This document shows positions 5,791 to 13,698 of a DNA stretch of 14,865 nt, one piece after another. Position numbers and translations under genes: made by a program. The stretch is from Candidatus Gastranaerophilales bacterium. GTDB taxonomy: Bacteria; Cyanobacteriota; Vampirovibrionia; Gastranaerophilales; Gastranaerophilaceae. The stretch spans positions 1 to 14,865 of the forward strand of contig CANROV010000033.1 in assembly GCA_947632315.1 (NCBI GenBank), in the 5' to 3' direction. Below the pieces are notes generated by a model. It was not told where the DNA came from, did no database searches, and saw only the letters and a program-made list of their open reading frames with translations. Within the stretch, counting starts at the first letter, position 1; every line of letters starts with the position of its first letter.

Positions 5791-6785
5791 TATGCATTTT
5801 CAATTATTTTTTTATGTTCATCTCTCCATTGATATGAAATTTCATATTGAAGGTTATTTTTAATTGCAAGTTTTTTCATTAAACAGGCAAGATTAATAAT
5901 ATTATCGTCAATGGGGCCGAAAGGACTTCTGGGATTATTAGCACTGTTTGATTCACAATCAATCACGATATGTTTTACGCCTGAATCTATACATTTTTCA
6001 ATAAATTTATTTATATCATTTTCATTTGCATTTAGTGAAAAGAATATATATTTAACAAAAAGCATATCAGTGTATTGAGCATATTTTTTAATGTTTTCCC
6101 AAACTTTATAAAAGTTATTTTGACGTTTAATTTTTTTATAGGTTTCTTCAGTGCCGGAATCAGGACTGATTTGAACACTCATAATCCCTGTTTTTAAGCC
6201 TTGCAGAATGGTTTCGGAAAATTCAATACCTGAGGAATTAATAGCTTGTCTTATATTATGTTTAATGAAAAATTGAGTTATTTCTTCAAATTCCGAGCAG
6301 ATGACAGGTTCACCTCCGCCCCAGTTGACTAAACATTCTTTATTAATCATTTTTTGTTTAAACATATCTTTTAAAATCGGTAAAAGTCTGTATTTAGGAT
6401 CGTCCGTTTTTTTGTCAATACCGCAGTAAATGCAGTTAGAATTACATTTTGTAAAATGATTAACCGTAAGAAATTTTATTTGTTTTTCATAAGGAAACGG
6501 AGGAATTTTTTGTTTTTGCAAAAATTTACAGCCAGTGCAAACTCCGTGTGTTGTTTGATTTGAATTTATAATTCTTTCTATATGGCTAAAATATTCATAA
6601 AAGTTAAATTTTTTCGGAGGATATAGGCTTAAAATTGGGGGAATATTCTTAGCTTTTGTACAATAACAGCATTTGTGAACAGAAAACGGCCAAAATAGTA
6701 TATCTTCATATATCCTGGGACAGAACATAAGTTCTTTCCCGGCATATTTTTTATTAAATTTATTTATAAAATAATATTTAAACAT
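5790..6785 (-). CDS. Radical SAM protein with N-terminal SPASM-like cysteine motif
   Basis: A 331-residue radical SAM enzyme. The core has the cluster motif C114-x3-C118-x2-C121 (KCNSNCIYCG) that binds the SAM-ligated 4Fe-4S cluster, WGGGEP (155-160) for SAM binding, and later strands VQISPDSG and KHIVIDCES. The N-terminal 110 residues hold further cysteines: C22, C39, C40, C42, C83 and C86. The run from CPRIYEDILFWP to KCCYC, then a linker to VCTGC, resembles a SPASM-type auxiliary-cluster region placed before the core rather than after it (inference). Substrate unknown. No precursor-peptide gene or glycosyltransferase is adjacent. The only good -10 (TATAAT, 6798-6793) is 7 bases before the ATG and no Shine-Dalgarno site is seen, so the mRNA may be leaderless. 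Confidence 0.85.
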   Translation of the reverse strand: MFKYYFINKFNKKYAGKELMFCPRIYEDILFWPFSVHKCCYCTKAKNIPPILSLYPPKKFNFYEYFSHIERIINSNQTTHGVCTGCKFLQKQKIPPFPYEKQIKFLTVNHFTKCNSNCIYCGIDKKTDDPKYRLLPILKDMFKQKMINKECLVNWGGGEPVICSEFEEITQFFIKHNIRQAINSSGIEFSETILQGLKTGIMSVQISPDSGTEETYKKIKRQNNFYKVWENIKKYAQYTDMLFVKYIFFSLNANENDINKFIEKCIDSGVKHIVIDCESNSANNPRSPFGPIDDNIINLACLMKKLAIKNNLQYEISYQWRDEHKKIIENA

Positions 6786-6792
6786 AAATATT

Positions 6793-6798
6793 ATTATA
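6793..6798 (-). promoter_or_regulatory. -10 element of the radical SAM gene, implying leaderless mRNA
   Basis: A perfect TATAAT on the minus strand ends 7 bases before the ATG at 6785, so transcription would begin at or next to the start codon. No ribosome-binding site lies upstream, in contrast to most genes here. The -35 is weak. Confidence 0.45.
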
Positions 6799-6839
6799 CA
6801 TTAAATTGAAAATTTGAAAAAAATTATTAATACATTAAA
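6796..6839. repeat. Direct repeat in the divergent promoter region
   Basis: ATACATTAAA occurs at 6796-6805 and again at 6830-6839, 34 bases apart start to start, close to three helical turns. The first copy overlaps the -10 of the radical SAM gene. It could be a regulator site for the divergent pair, but AT-rich words repeat easily by chance. Confidence 0.25.
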
Positions 6840-6926
6840 CAGAGTATGTAAATTATAAAAAAAAATAAGATACTAATAATGTGTAGTGTAGTATGCGGAT
6901 AAAGTGTAAAATTTAAGGCGGCTAAT

Positions 6927-8306
6927 TTGTATAATTCTATATACCCTGCCTACATAAATACATATCAGGGACTGAATAATAACAGAAGAATAACAAAAAA
7001 AGAAGATGATGAGAAAAGTTCTCAATCATCACAGCACGCTGAAAATGATATCAACCAAGGGAAAAAACAAAATATAAATCAGCCGTTTCAAGTCCCTAAT
7101 GTATTTCCCAACGGTGAAAAAGTTGCCATAGATTATTCTAAAAAACAAATAGGAATTAATCAGGTATTGTCGGATTTCAGAAATACGGCAAATGCAATAG
7201 GTGCGCCTGATGACGTTAAAAATGAAGTATTTGCGTATTTATCATTAATAGAAAATCAAGCACAAAAAAATAATCCTAATGCCAATATAATACAGGCAAA
7301 TTTAAAAAATGCTTCTCAAATTTTAGATGATTATATAACTAAAACTTTAAATAAGCCGTCAAAGGTAGTAGAAAATTGGGTAGAAGCACTATTCCTTCAG
7401 CAAATTGATTATAAAATGCCGGCTGAAACTGTTTCACAGCCGGAAGAAACATTACAAATTCAAGAAACTGTTATTCAACCTGAACCAAAGCAGGAAAAAC
7501 AGATTGTAAATCATGTTGAATATTCAAAACCTCAGGAAATATATATACCTGAAAATCCCGAATTAAAAAGAATTTTTATTCAAGCAAAAAAATATGCCGC
7601 TATTGATGATAAGGAAAAAGCTTTATATTATTTTCAAACCGCTATGGATACTGCCGATGAAATAGGTGATAAAGAAGCAAAAGCTATGATACATTATGAA
7701 GAAGGCAGATTATATGACGGATTTAAAAATGCAGAAGATGCACTATATAATTATCATCGTGCGGCTAAAGAGAGTATTAATAATAATATAAAAGCAAGAG
7801 CGCATTATTCTATGGGAAAAATATATGATGATTATGTGAAATTTGAACCGGCCGTTCAACATTTGAGTGCTGCAGTTTCTTTTGCAGGCGAGGCGGATAA
7901 TCTTAAGCTTCAATCTCAAGCGCTTTCTAATTTGGCAAGAATACACACACAAAGGTATGATAAGCAAAATGCTTATATGTTTATGGATATGTCTGATGTA
8001 ATTGCGAATGAAACAAAAAATTCAAAAATAAAAGGTAATATTTTGTTTAAGAATGCAAGATATTGCACTAAATTAGGGGATAATGCCAAAGCGTTAGAAT
8101 ATTATAAAAATTCCGCAGGAGAATATAATAGTTCTAATGATAAAGAAAATTTGGCAAAAAATTATAAAGAAGCTGCTGAAATTATGATTGGTTACGGGAA
8201 TATAGCCAAGGCCAGAAAATTGTTATCTAAAGCTTTTATTTCTTTACAAGGAACGGATAATTTAGAATTAAAACAAGAAGTTGTTACAGCTTTAAGTCAA
8301 TTATAA
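6927..8306 (+). CDS. TPR-repeat protein, TTG start
   Basis: A 459-residue cytoplasmic protein without signal peptide or membrane segment. Residues 1-65 are polar and probably disordered. About 70-162 form a helical region (INQVLSDFRNTANAIG to ENWVEALFLQQIDYKM), and 165-210 a Pro/Gln/Glu-rich linker. From about 211 to the end there are roughly six TPR-like helical hairpins spaced about 40 residues apart, e.g. HYEEGRLYDGFKNAEDALYN, HYSMGKIYDDYVKFEPAVQH, ALSNLARIHTQRYDKQNAYM and NARYCTKLGDNAKALEYYKN. The longer spacing is like kinesin-light-chain or Rap-type TPRs, which bind peptides. The start is fixed by sequence: an in-frame stop at 6900 leaves only TTG at 6927, preceded by AAGGCGG (6915-6921). 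The next Met is residue 164. Function unknown; likely a protein-interaction scaffold. Confidence 0.85.
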   Translation: MYNSIYPAYINTYQGLNNNRRITKKEDDEKSSQSSQHAENDINQGKKQNINQPFQVPNVFPNGEKVAIDYSKKQIGINQVLSDFRNTANAIGAPDDVKNEVFAYLSLIENQAQKNNPNANIIQANLKNASQILDDYITKTLNKPSKVVENWVEALFLQQIDYKMPAETVSQPEETLQIQETVIQPEPKQEKQIVNHVEYSKPQEIYIPENPELKRIFIQAKKYAAIDDKEKALYYFQTAMDTADEIGDKEAKAMIHYEEGRLYDGFKNAEDALYNYHRAAKESINNNIKARAHYSMGKIYDDYVKFEPAVQHLSAAVSFAGEADNLKLQSQALSNLARIHTQRYDKQNAYMFMDMSDVIANETKNSKIKGNILFKNARYCTKLGDNAKALEYYKNSAGEYNSSNDKENLAKNYKEAAEIMIGYGNIAKARKLLSKAFISLQGTDNLELKQEVVTALSQL

Positions 8307-8358
8307 CTTTACATAATAGACAAAAACGGGAGTTTGTTTTATATTTAATCTCAAGTTA

Positions 8359-8398
8359 AATTTTATAATCTGAAGTAAAATCTTTTCTTTATAAAATT
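8359..8398. promoter_or_regulatory. Inverted repeat and -10 upstream of trkA
   Basis: AATTTTATAA (8359-8368) and TTATAAAATT (8389-8398) are perfect 10-base arms with a 20-base spacer. The left arm overlaps a perfect TATAAT (8364-8369), the likely -10 of the trk operon, 48 bases before the ATG; no clear -35. It could be an operator or an mRNA hairpin. All-AT arms weaken the case. Confidence 0.35.
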
Positions 8399-8417
8399 GT
8401 AAATATAAGGGATTAAA

Positions 8418-9758
8418 ATGAAAATTGTTATATACGGCGCAAATGAGCTTGCCTGCTTAATTGCTACAAAGTTATTTGAAGATCACGATATTATAATAAT
8501 AGATAATGAATCAAATAACAGTGAAAATTTTGAAAAACTGGATATTGAATATATTCAAGGGTCAGGGTCAAACATAAATGTTTTAGAGTCGATTGGTATT
8601 AAATCGGCAGATATATTTATTGCTTGTACGGAAAATGATGAAGCAAATATAGTGGCGTGTTTAACCGTTATTAATATGACTAAGTTGAAAACCGTTTGTT
8701 TTGTAAGTAAAAAGGATAATGTTGATTCTTTATCTTTGGTTCGAGGCTCAAAATATCAGAGAGAATTGATGATAGATTATGTAATGTGGCCTGAAGAGTT
8801 AATGACTCAAGAAATTTTCCGAATAATTACCGTTCCGAATGCAATAGATGTTGAAAATTTTGCTAACGGTAAAGCAAGATTGCTTGAATACAGGGTAGTA
8901 GAAGGAACTAAATTTCTTAACAAAAAAATAAAAGAGTGTAATTTTCCTGAAGAAACTTTAATAGTAGGTATTACACGAGATGAAGAATTGTTTATCCCTA
9001 ATGGCGACAGTGAAATATTATTAAATGATAAAGTAATATTTATGGGGTCATCATATTCATTGGATATTTTGGCAAACAGGTTTTTCCAAGAGAAAAATGA
9101 TGTTAAGCAGGTAACAATAATTGGGGGCGGAAGCGTTGGATTAATGCTGGCTCAAAACCTTGAGAAGGCTAATATTAAAATAAAAATTATTGAACTTGAT
9201 TATGAACGGTGTGTTGAATTAACCGAAAACTTAAAAAATACGCTTGTTTTGAATGGAGACGGGGCAAACTTTGAATTGTTGGAATCAGAACGTGTTAATG
9301 AATCAGATGTTGTTGTAAGTGTTACCAATAATGATGAAAAAAATCTGTTATGCTCTTTACTGGCAAAGCAGATGGGAGTAAGTAAGGTTATTACAAGAGT
9401 ATCAAAAAATATTAATGCAAATTTATTTGAAAAAGTCGGAATAGATGTCGCAATATCTGAAAATATGGCGGCTATTGATGATATTGAAAATCATTTAATA
9501 AAAACGGAAGTTGAAATACTTGCTACTGTTGAAAAAGGGCAGGGAAAAGTTTTGGAAATATGTGTTCCGTTTAATTTTAAAGCAAATACAATTATGAATC
9601 TGCAATTGCCTAAAAATGCAATAATAGCAATAATACAAAGAAGAAACAGAGTAATTATTCCGAGAGGAACTACGCAGGTAATGCCTTTTGATAATTTAAT
9701 AGTATTTACAAAAGAAGAAAGTTCCGATGAAGTATTGGAATATTTTAAAAGGTGCTGA
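8418..9758 (+). CDS. trkA: TrkA, NAD-binding regulatory subunit of K+ uptake
   Basis: A 446-residue cytosolic protein with two tandem RCK units, the usual length for TrkA. The first Rossmann domain begins KIVIYGANELACLIATKL with acidic D29 after strand 2, and QGSGSN and IACTENDEANIVA downstream. The second starts VTIIGGGSVGLMLAQNLEKA (232-251), followed by IKIIELD and NGDGANFELL. Each is followed by an RCK_C (TrkA_C) lobe. It forms a ring beneath TrkH and gates the channel in response to nucleotides; RCK_C lobes can bind c-di-AMP in other bacteria (known of the family, not shown here). AAGGGA site 7 bases before the ATG. The stop TGA is followed at once by TAA, and trkH starts 3 bases later, so the two are one operon with probable translational coupling. 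Confidence 0.95.
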   Translation: MKIVIYGANELACLIATKLFEDHDIIIIDNESNNSENFEKLDIEYIQGSGSNINVLESIGIKSADIFIACTENDEANIVACLTVINMTKLKTVCFVSKKDNVDSLSLVRGSKYQRELMIDYVMWPEELMTQEIFRIITVPNAIDVENFANGKARLLEYRVVEGTKFLNKKIKECNFPEETLIVGITRDEELFIPNGDSEILLNDKVIFMGSSYSLDILANRFFQEKNDVKQVTIIGGGSVGLMLAQNLEKANIKIKIIELDYERCVELTENLKNTLVLNGDGANFELLESERVNESDVVVSVTNNDEKNLLCSLLAKQMGVSKVITRVSKNINANLFEKVGIDVAISENMAAIDDIENHLIKTEVEILATVEKGQGKVLEICVPFNFKANTIMNLQLPKNAIIAIIQRRNRVIIPRGTTQVMPFDNLIVFTKEESSDEVLEYFKRC

Positions 9759-9761
9759 TAA

Positions 9762-11258
9762 ATGGACTTAAAATATGTATTTAATACAACAAGTTTCATA
9801 TTAAAATATATAGCATTTGTAATGATAATTCCTTGTATATGTGCTGTAATGCTTAAAGAATATAATGCGGTTATTCCGTTTATTTCCGCAGCTGCAACAG
9901 CATTTATAGTAAGTATTTTTTTCAAGGGCGAGCAAAAAAAAGGTGAAGAATTTAATAATATTAATAAATCTGAAACGCTTGCTACCGTATTATTAAGCTG
10001 GATATTGTTTTCATTATTATCGGCTATGATATTTTTATATTTCGGATTAAATCCTATAGATGCATTATTTGAAGGAGTCTCAGGAGTAACGACAACAGGG
10101 GCAACGGTTTTATCCGATTTTTCAATATATCCGAAAACAATGTTTTTTTGGCGTTCATTCAGCCAGTGGCTGGGCGGTATGGGGATATTGGTGTTATTTA
10201 TAGCAATACTTCCGCAGTTTGCTATAGCAGGCAGACAGATGTTTTTTGCGGAATCACCGGGTGCCGGTGCTACCGAAAGCAAATTGACTCCCAGAGTAAG
10301 ACAGACAGCGGCAGGTTTGTGGAGTATTTATTTTGCTTTGACTTTAATTGAAATATTTGTATTGATATATTTAGGAATGCCGATATTTGATTCAATATGT
10401 AATTCGTTGTCTACGCTTGCAGGCGGAGGATTTTCTCCTAATGCACGAAGTATAATGGGTTACGGACAGGTAAAATTTATATGGACAATAGCAATTTTTA
10501 TGTTTATAGCGGCAACAAACTTTTCGCTTCAATATAAAGTATTTATAAAAAGGAAAGTTGCAGCACTGTTTAAAGATGAAGAATATAGACTTTATTTGTT
10601 TATGGTGGTAATTTTTACTTTATTTATAGCCTTAACCTTGTATTCTCATCATATTTATGACATGAAAAAAGCTGTAGAATCGGCATTATTCCAAGTATTA
10701 TCGATAATATCCACAACGGGATTTGCTTCTGTTGATTATGCACAATGGAATTTAAGAGCAAAAGTATTGCTGTTTATTTTATATTTTACCGGAGCGTCCG
10801 TAGGTTCAGCTTCAGGCGGTTTAAAATTAATAAGAATTATATTTATATTTAAATATTTAAAACGCCAAATATCTAAAATATACCATCCGAACGGAGTTTA
10901 TCCCATAAAATTTAACAGAATAATAGTAAATGAAGATATAGTAAAACAATTGGTATCATTTGTAATATTTTATTATGCAATATTTATAATAACGGCGGTA
11001 TTATTAGTATTGGCGGAGCAAAATGTAACAGTCGGAGTATCGTCAGCTATGGCATCATTAGGAAATGTAGGCCCCGGAGTCGGTGGTATAATTGGCCCTA
11101 TGGGAAATTATAGTACACTTAGTGTATTTTCTAAATTGATTTTTATATTTAATATGCTGGTCGGACGTCTTGAATTAATACCATTCTTAGCCCTATTACA
11201 TCCTGATTTTTGGAATTTTAAGAAAACAAATAATTTGCATAAAATTAAAAATATGTGA
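9762..11258 (+). CDS. trkH: TrkH, K+-translocating membrane subunit
   Basis: A 498-residue polytopic inner-membrane protein of the Trk/Ktr/HKT superfamily, which moves K+ into the cell through four imperfect M1-P-M2 repeats. The four pore-loop signatures are visible: GVTTTGATV (108-116), LAGGGFSPN (219-227), ISTTGFASV (316-324) and LGNVGPGVG (433-441), each with the filter glycine. Other landmarks are WRSFSQWLGGMGILVL (130-145) and the near-C-terminal GRLELIPFLALL. Length fits TrkH better than KtrB. AAAGG lies within the end of trkA, 8-9 bases before the ATG. The TGA stop is embedded in the extended -10 of the next promoter. Works with TrkA immediately upstream. Confidence 0.95.
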   Translation: MDLKYVFNTTSFILKYIAFVMIIPCICAVMLKEYNAVIPFISAAATAFIVSIFFKGEQKKGEEFNNINKSETLATVLLSWILFSLLSAMIFLYFGLNPIDALFEGVSGVTTTGATVLSDFSIYPKTMFFWRSFSQWLGGMGILVLFIAILPQFAIAGRQMFFAESPGAGATESKLTPRVRQTAAGLWSIYFALTLIEIFVLIYLGMPIFDSICNSLSTLAGGGFSPNARSIMGYGQVKFIWTIAIFMFIAATNFSLQYKVFIKRKVAALFKDEEYRLYLFMVVIFTLFIALTLYSHHIYDMKKAVESALFQVLSIISTTGFASVDYAQWNLRAKVLLFILYFTGASVGSASGGLKLIRIIFIFKYLKRQISKIYHPNGVYPIKFNRIIVNEDIVKQLVSFVIFYYAIFIITAVLLVLAEQNVTVGVSSAMASLGNVGPGVGGIIGPMGNYSTLSVFSKLIFIFNMLVGRLELIPFLALLHPDFWNFKKTNNLHKIKNM

Positions 11259-11264
11259 TATAAT
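11235..11264 (+). promoter_or_regulatory. Extended -10 promoter at the 3' end of trkH
   Basis: TTGCAT (11235-11240), 18 bases, then TATAAT (11259-11264), with TG at 11256-11257 giving the TGnTATAAT extended form. It would start transcription near 11271, 26 bases before the VWA gene. The TG is part of the trkH stop codon. It gives the three-gene envelope set a start independent of trkAH. Confidence 0.65.
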
Positions 11265-11296
11265 GTTAATCGGTAATTAGAAGTTTTGAGAGTAGT

Positions 11297-11968
11297 ATGT
11301 TTAGAAGAACGTTAATTTTAAGTATACTGTTAATATTAGCAGTATTAGTCGGAAAGTTTTTAGTGTATGGAATAAGTAATATAAAAACAGCAGAATTTAA
11401 GCCTGTTGTTAGTATATTTCTTGTTGATGTATCAGCTTCAAACAGAGGTTTGTTAAATAAACAAAAACAAACAATATTAAAAATGGCTAAGAAATTAGAC
11501 TCGGAAGATACGGCAATAATATATGTCGTTTCAGAAAAAGCTTATCTTATTTATAACGGCAAGCCGAATAAAATAGTAGCAATGCGAGAAGCTTTAGATG
11601 ATCAGTCAAAATATGATCCGAAAGCATACGGAACTGCGTATGGTCTTGCTTTAAAGAAAGCTGTCGGTGACGCCCTTCTGTATAAAGCTGAAGGCTATAG
11701 ACCGGCTATTATAATTTTGGGTGATTTAGAGAATGAAGGTGATATCTCTAAACAAATTAACTGGAAGTTATTGCCTGAAAATATTAAAAAAGTTAAAGAA
11801 AAATATATACCTGATTTATCATTGGTATTTTTATATGCACATCCTGAAAAACTGGATAATGTAAGACAATTATTAGTTCCTGTTCTCGGTGAGAAACATC
11901 TTATTGTTGCCCAGGAAGAAAATGTTGAACAATCAATCAAAAAATTTTCGGAAACGATAGGAAGGTAA
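11297..11968 (+). CDS. Membrane-anchored VWA-domain protein
   Basis: A 223-residue protein with one N-terminal membrane anchor (about 5-25, after RR) and a von Willebrand A domain filling the rest. The MIDAS metal site is complete: D44-V-S46-A-S48 at the end of strand 1, T113 in YGTAYG, and D143 in IILGDLENEG. It should therefore bind Mg2+ or Mn2+ and hold a partner protein in a metal-dependent way. Topology by charge suggests N-in with the VWA domain outside, in the periplasm (inference). The FHA-like membrane protein starts 9 bases after its stop, so they are probably one operon, with the promoter just upstream. The ribosome-binding site is weak (GAGAG). VWA proteins of this form act as adaptors in assembly, chelatase or secretion systems; which applies here is not known. 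Confidence 0.8.
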   Translation: MFRRTLILSILLILAVLVGKFLVYGISNIKTAEFKPVVSIFLVDVSASNRGLLNKQKQTILKMAKKLDSEDTAIIYVVSEKAYLIYNGKPNKIVAMREALDDQSKYDPKAYGTAYGLALKKAVGDALLYKAEGYRPAIIILGDLENEGDISKQINWKLLPENIKKVKEKYIPDLSLVFLYAHPEKLDNVRQLLVPVLGEKHLIVAQEENVEQSIKKFSETIGR

Positions 11969-11977
11969 AAAAATAAT

Positions 11978-13657
11978 ATGAAGATTACCATTGCTTCAAA
12001 AAATAATGAAAAAGAATTCGATTCAAAAACAAAAGTAATTAATATAGGTACGGAAGTATCCTGCCATTATAAATTTAATCCCGGATTTAAATTGGTTCTG
12101 TCTCTTCAGCAAAAAGAAGACGGAAAATGGCAGATTGTTAATACATCTAAAAGTGACAGAGTACTTTTTAAAGGTCAGCCCATAAAAAATGCTATAGAGA
12201 TGGCTTATATGTGTAAACTTATGTTTGTAGATTCAGATGAATTTATAAATATTAAAATGACTGCAGGTGGCCTTACTCCGAAAATAGTACCGGGGTCTTT
12301 GGAACTTGCTAACAGAAAAAGCGCCGAACATATGAAAAAGGCTGAACCTCAAAAAACAATATCCATGATTGAAGATGAAGAATTAAATGAACAGGATATT
12401 GAAACTTTATATGGTAAAGGTGTAGGCGCACAAACAAAAATTAAAATTGACAGAAAAAAAATTGATATTGAACGCAGAAGAGCTTTGATTTCAAAAGAAA
12501 TAGCTTATAAATCAAACTTTTTAAGAGCTAAATTGGGTCAAAATGAATTAATATATGGAATACTTAATATTTTAATGCTTGTTGCTCCGTTCGTTCTGGT
12601 ATATATTTTAAAAGATGTAATTATATTATATGACGGGGCGGGTCAGACTTTTCAAAGTAAAATTTTATTCGCCGTTGCAATACTATATGTAATTATGACA
12701 ATGGTATTACAACAGGGACAATTCCTGACTCTGCAAAATAAATCTAAAAACGTAAAATCTACAAGCTCCGCAGGTTTAATACAACGTTTGTGTATGCTGG
12801 CTTCTGGCGGTGTTTTCCTTGCGTCGATTGTATTTGCTGTTGCTGAGGCAAAATTTAGAATATGTAATTTCCCTCCTGTTGTACCGGGTGTACTCTTAAT
12901 AACTTCATTTTTGAGTATATTTATAGGTGTATTTTCAGGATTTATAAAAAATATAATTTCCGAAACAGGCGAAGAACTTGACAGCTATGAGAGCAGAGAA
13001 GATTTTCAGGCTGTTGTAAAAGATTATCAACAATGGATTTCATTATATGTTAATAATATAACCAGAAAGAAATTAAAAGATATATCAAATTCAATATTTA
13101 ATCTTCAAATAAGATCCGTAGGTGAGTATTTATTAGGTGCAGGAACAGCTCCGTTCTTGGCATATGGTGTATCCCAAGTATTGGCTGATTGCTTCCCTGA
13201 AGCTGCTTGTTGGATAAGAATAACAGACCAATTTAAGTTTTCACCTATATTCTTGCCGCTTGCTTCATTAATGATTATATTTGCATTCCACTCTTTTTCT
13301 TCATCATTTGCAACAACAAAAAGACTGTATGCTTCAAATGTTTTAAAACAAGACGGATTCAGTGATTATAATGTACACGGAGTTGTAATTCACGGTGTTG
13401 AAAGCAGTAAAAACCTTAAAAAAGAAGCACGTAAGTATTTATTAATGGCTTGTTTGGTTGTATTTATCGAAATGACAATGAACATATCATACTTTATGGG
13501 TGTTATGGGCGGTGATGTCATGGGTATGGCTTTAAGCTGTATAGCTGCAATGGTTCCTACTGCAATTCTTATTATGGAAACTACACTGTTAGGTAATACT
13601 AAATTTGATATTATTATACGTGAAGAATTATTAGAAAAAGTTGATAAAGAATTTTAG
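11978..13657 (+). CDS. Polytopic membrane protein with degenerate FHA-like N-terminal domain
   Basis: A 559-residue protein of unknown function. Residues 1-95 read as a beta-rich FHA-like fold (KVINIGTE, then DGKWQIVNTS, VLFKGQPI, MCKLMFVDSDEFINIKM). The phosphothreonine-binding Arg and Ser-x-x-His are not visible, so phosphopeptide binding may be lost. A charged linker (about 100-185, with DRKKIDIERRRA) leads to about eight hydrophobic segments near 191-211, 227-246, 268-290, 301-325, 384-402, 421-441, 487-508 and 511-537. A soluble stretch, 326-382, with SYESREDFQAVVKDYQQW is likely cytoplasmic. No transporter, kinase or secretion signature was recognised. An AGGAAGG site lies in the end of the VWA gene. 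The FHA-plus-VWA pairing recalls secretion and stress-signalling loci, but the multi-pass form is unlike those known to me. Confidence 0.7.
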   Translation: MKITIASKNNEKEFDSKTKVINIGTEVSCHYKFNPGFKLVLSLQQKEDGKWQIVNTSKSDRVLFKGQPIKNAIEMAYMCKLMFVDSDEFINIKMTAGGLTPKIVPGSLELANRKSAEHMKKAEPQKTISMIEDEELNEQDIETLYGKGVGAQTKIKIDRKKIDIERRRALISKEIAYKSNFLRAKLGQNELIYGILNILMLVAPFVLVYILKDVIILYDGAGQTFQSKILFAVAILYVIMTMVLQQGQFLTLQNKSKNVKSTSSAGLIQRLCMLASGGVFLASIVFAVAEAKFRICNFPPVVPGVLLITSFLSIFIGVFSGFIKNIISETGEELDSYESREDFQAVVKDYQQWISLYVNNITRKKLKDISNSIFNLQIRSVGEYLLGAGTAPFLAYGVSQVLADCFPEAACWIRITDQFKFSPIFLPLASLMIIFAFHSFSSSFATTKRLYASNVLKQDGFSDYNVHGVVIHGVESSKNLKKEARKYLLMACLVVFIEMTMNISYFMGVMGGDVMGMALSCIAAMVPTAILIMETTLLGNTKFDIIIREELLEKVDKEF

Positions 13658-13698
13658 TTAAAGATTGGTAAAAAGATAAGTAATTAAAGGAATAAATA

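Noticed and set aside
8320..8340. Terminator after the TPR gene (ACAAA...TTTGT with a TTTT tail)
   Set aside because: Only about five pairs with mismatches or bulges in every folding tried; too weak to call.
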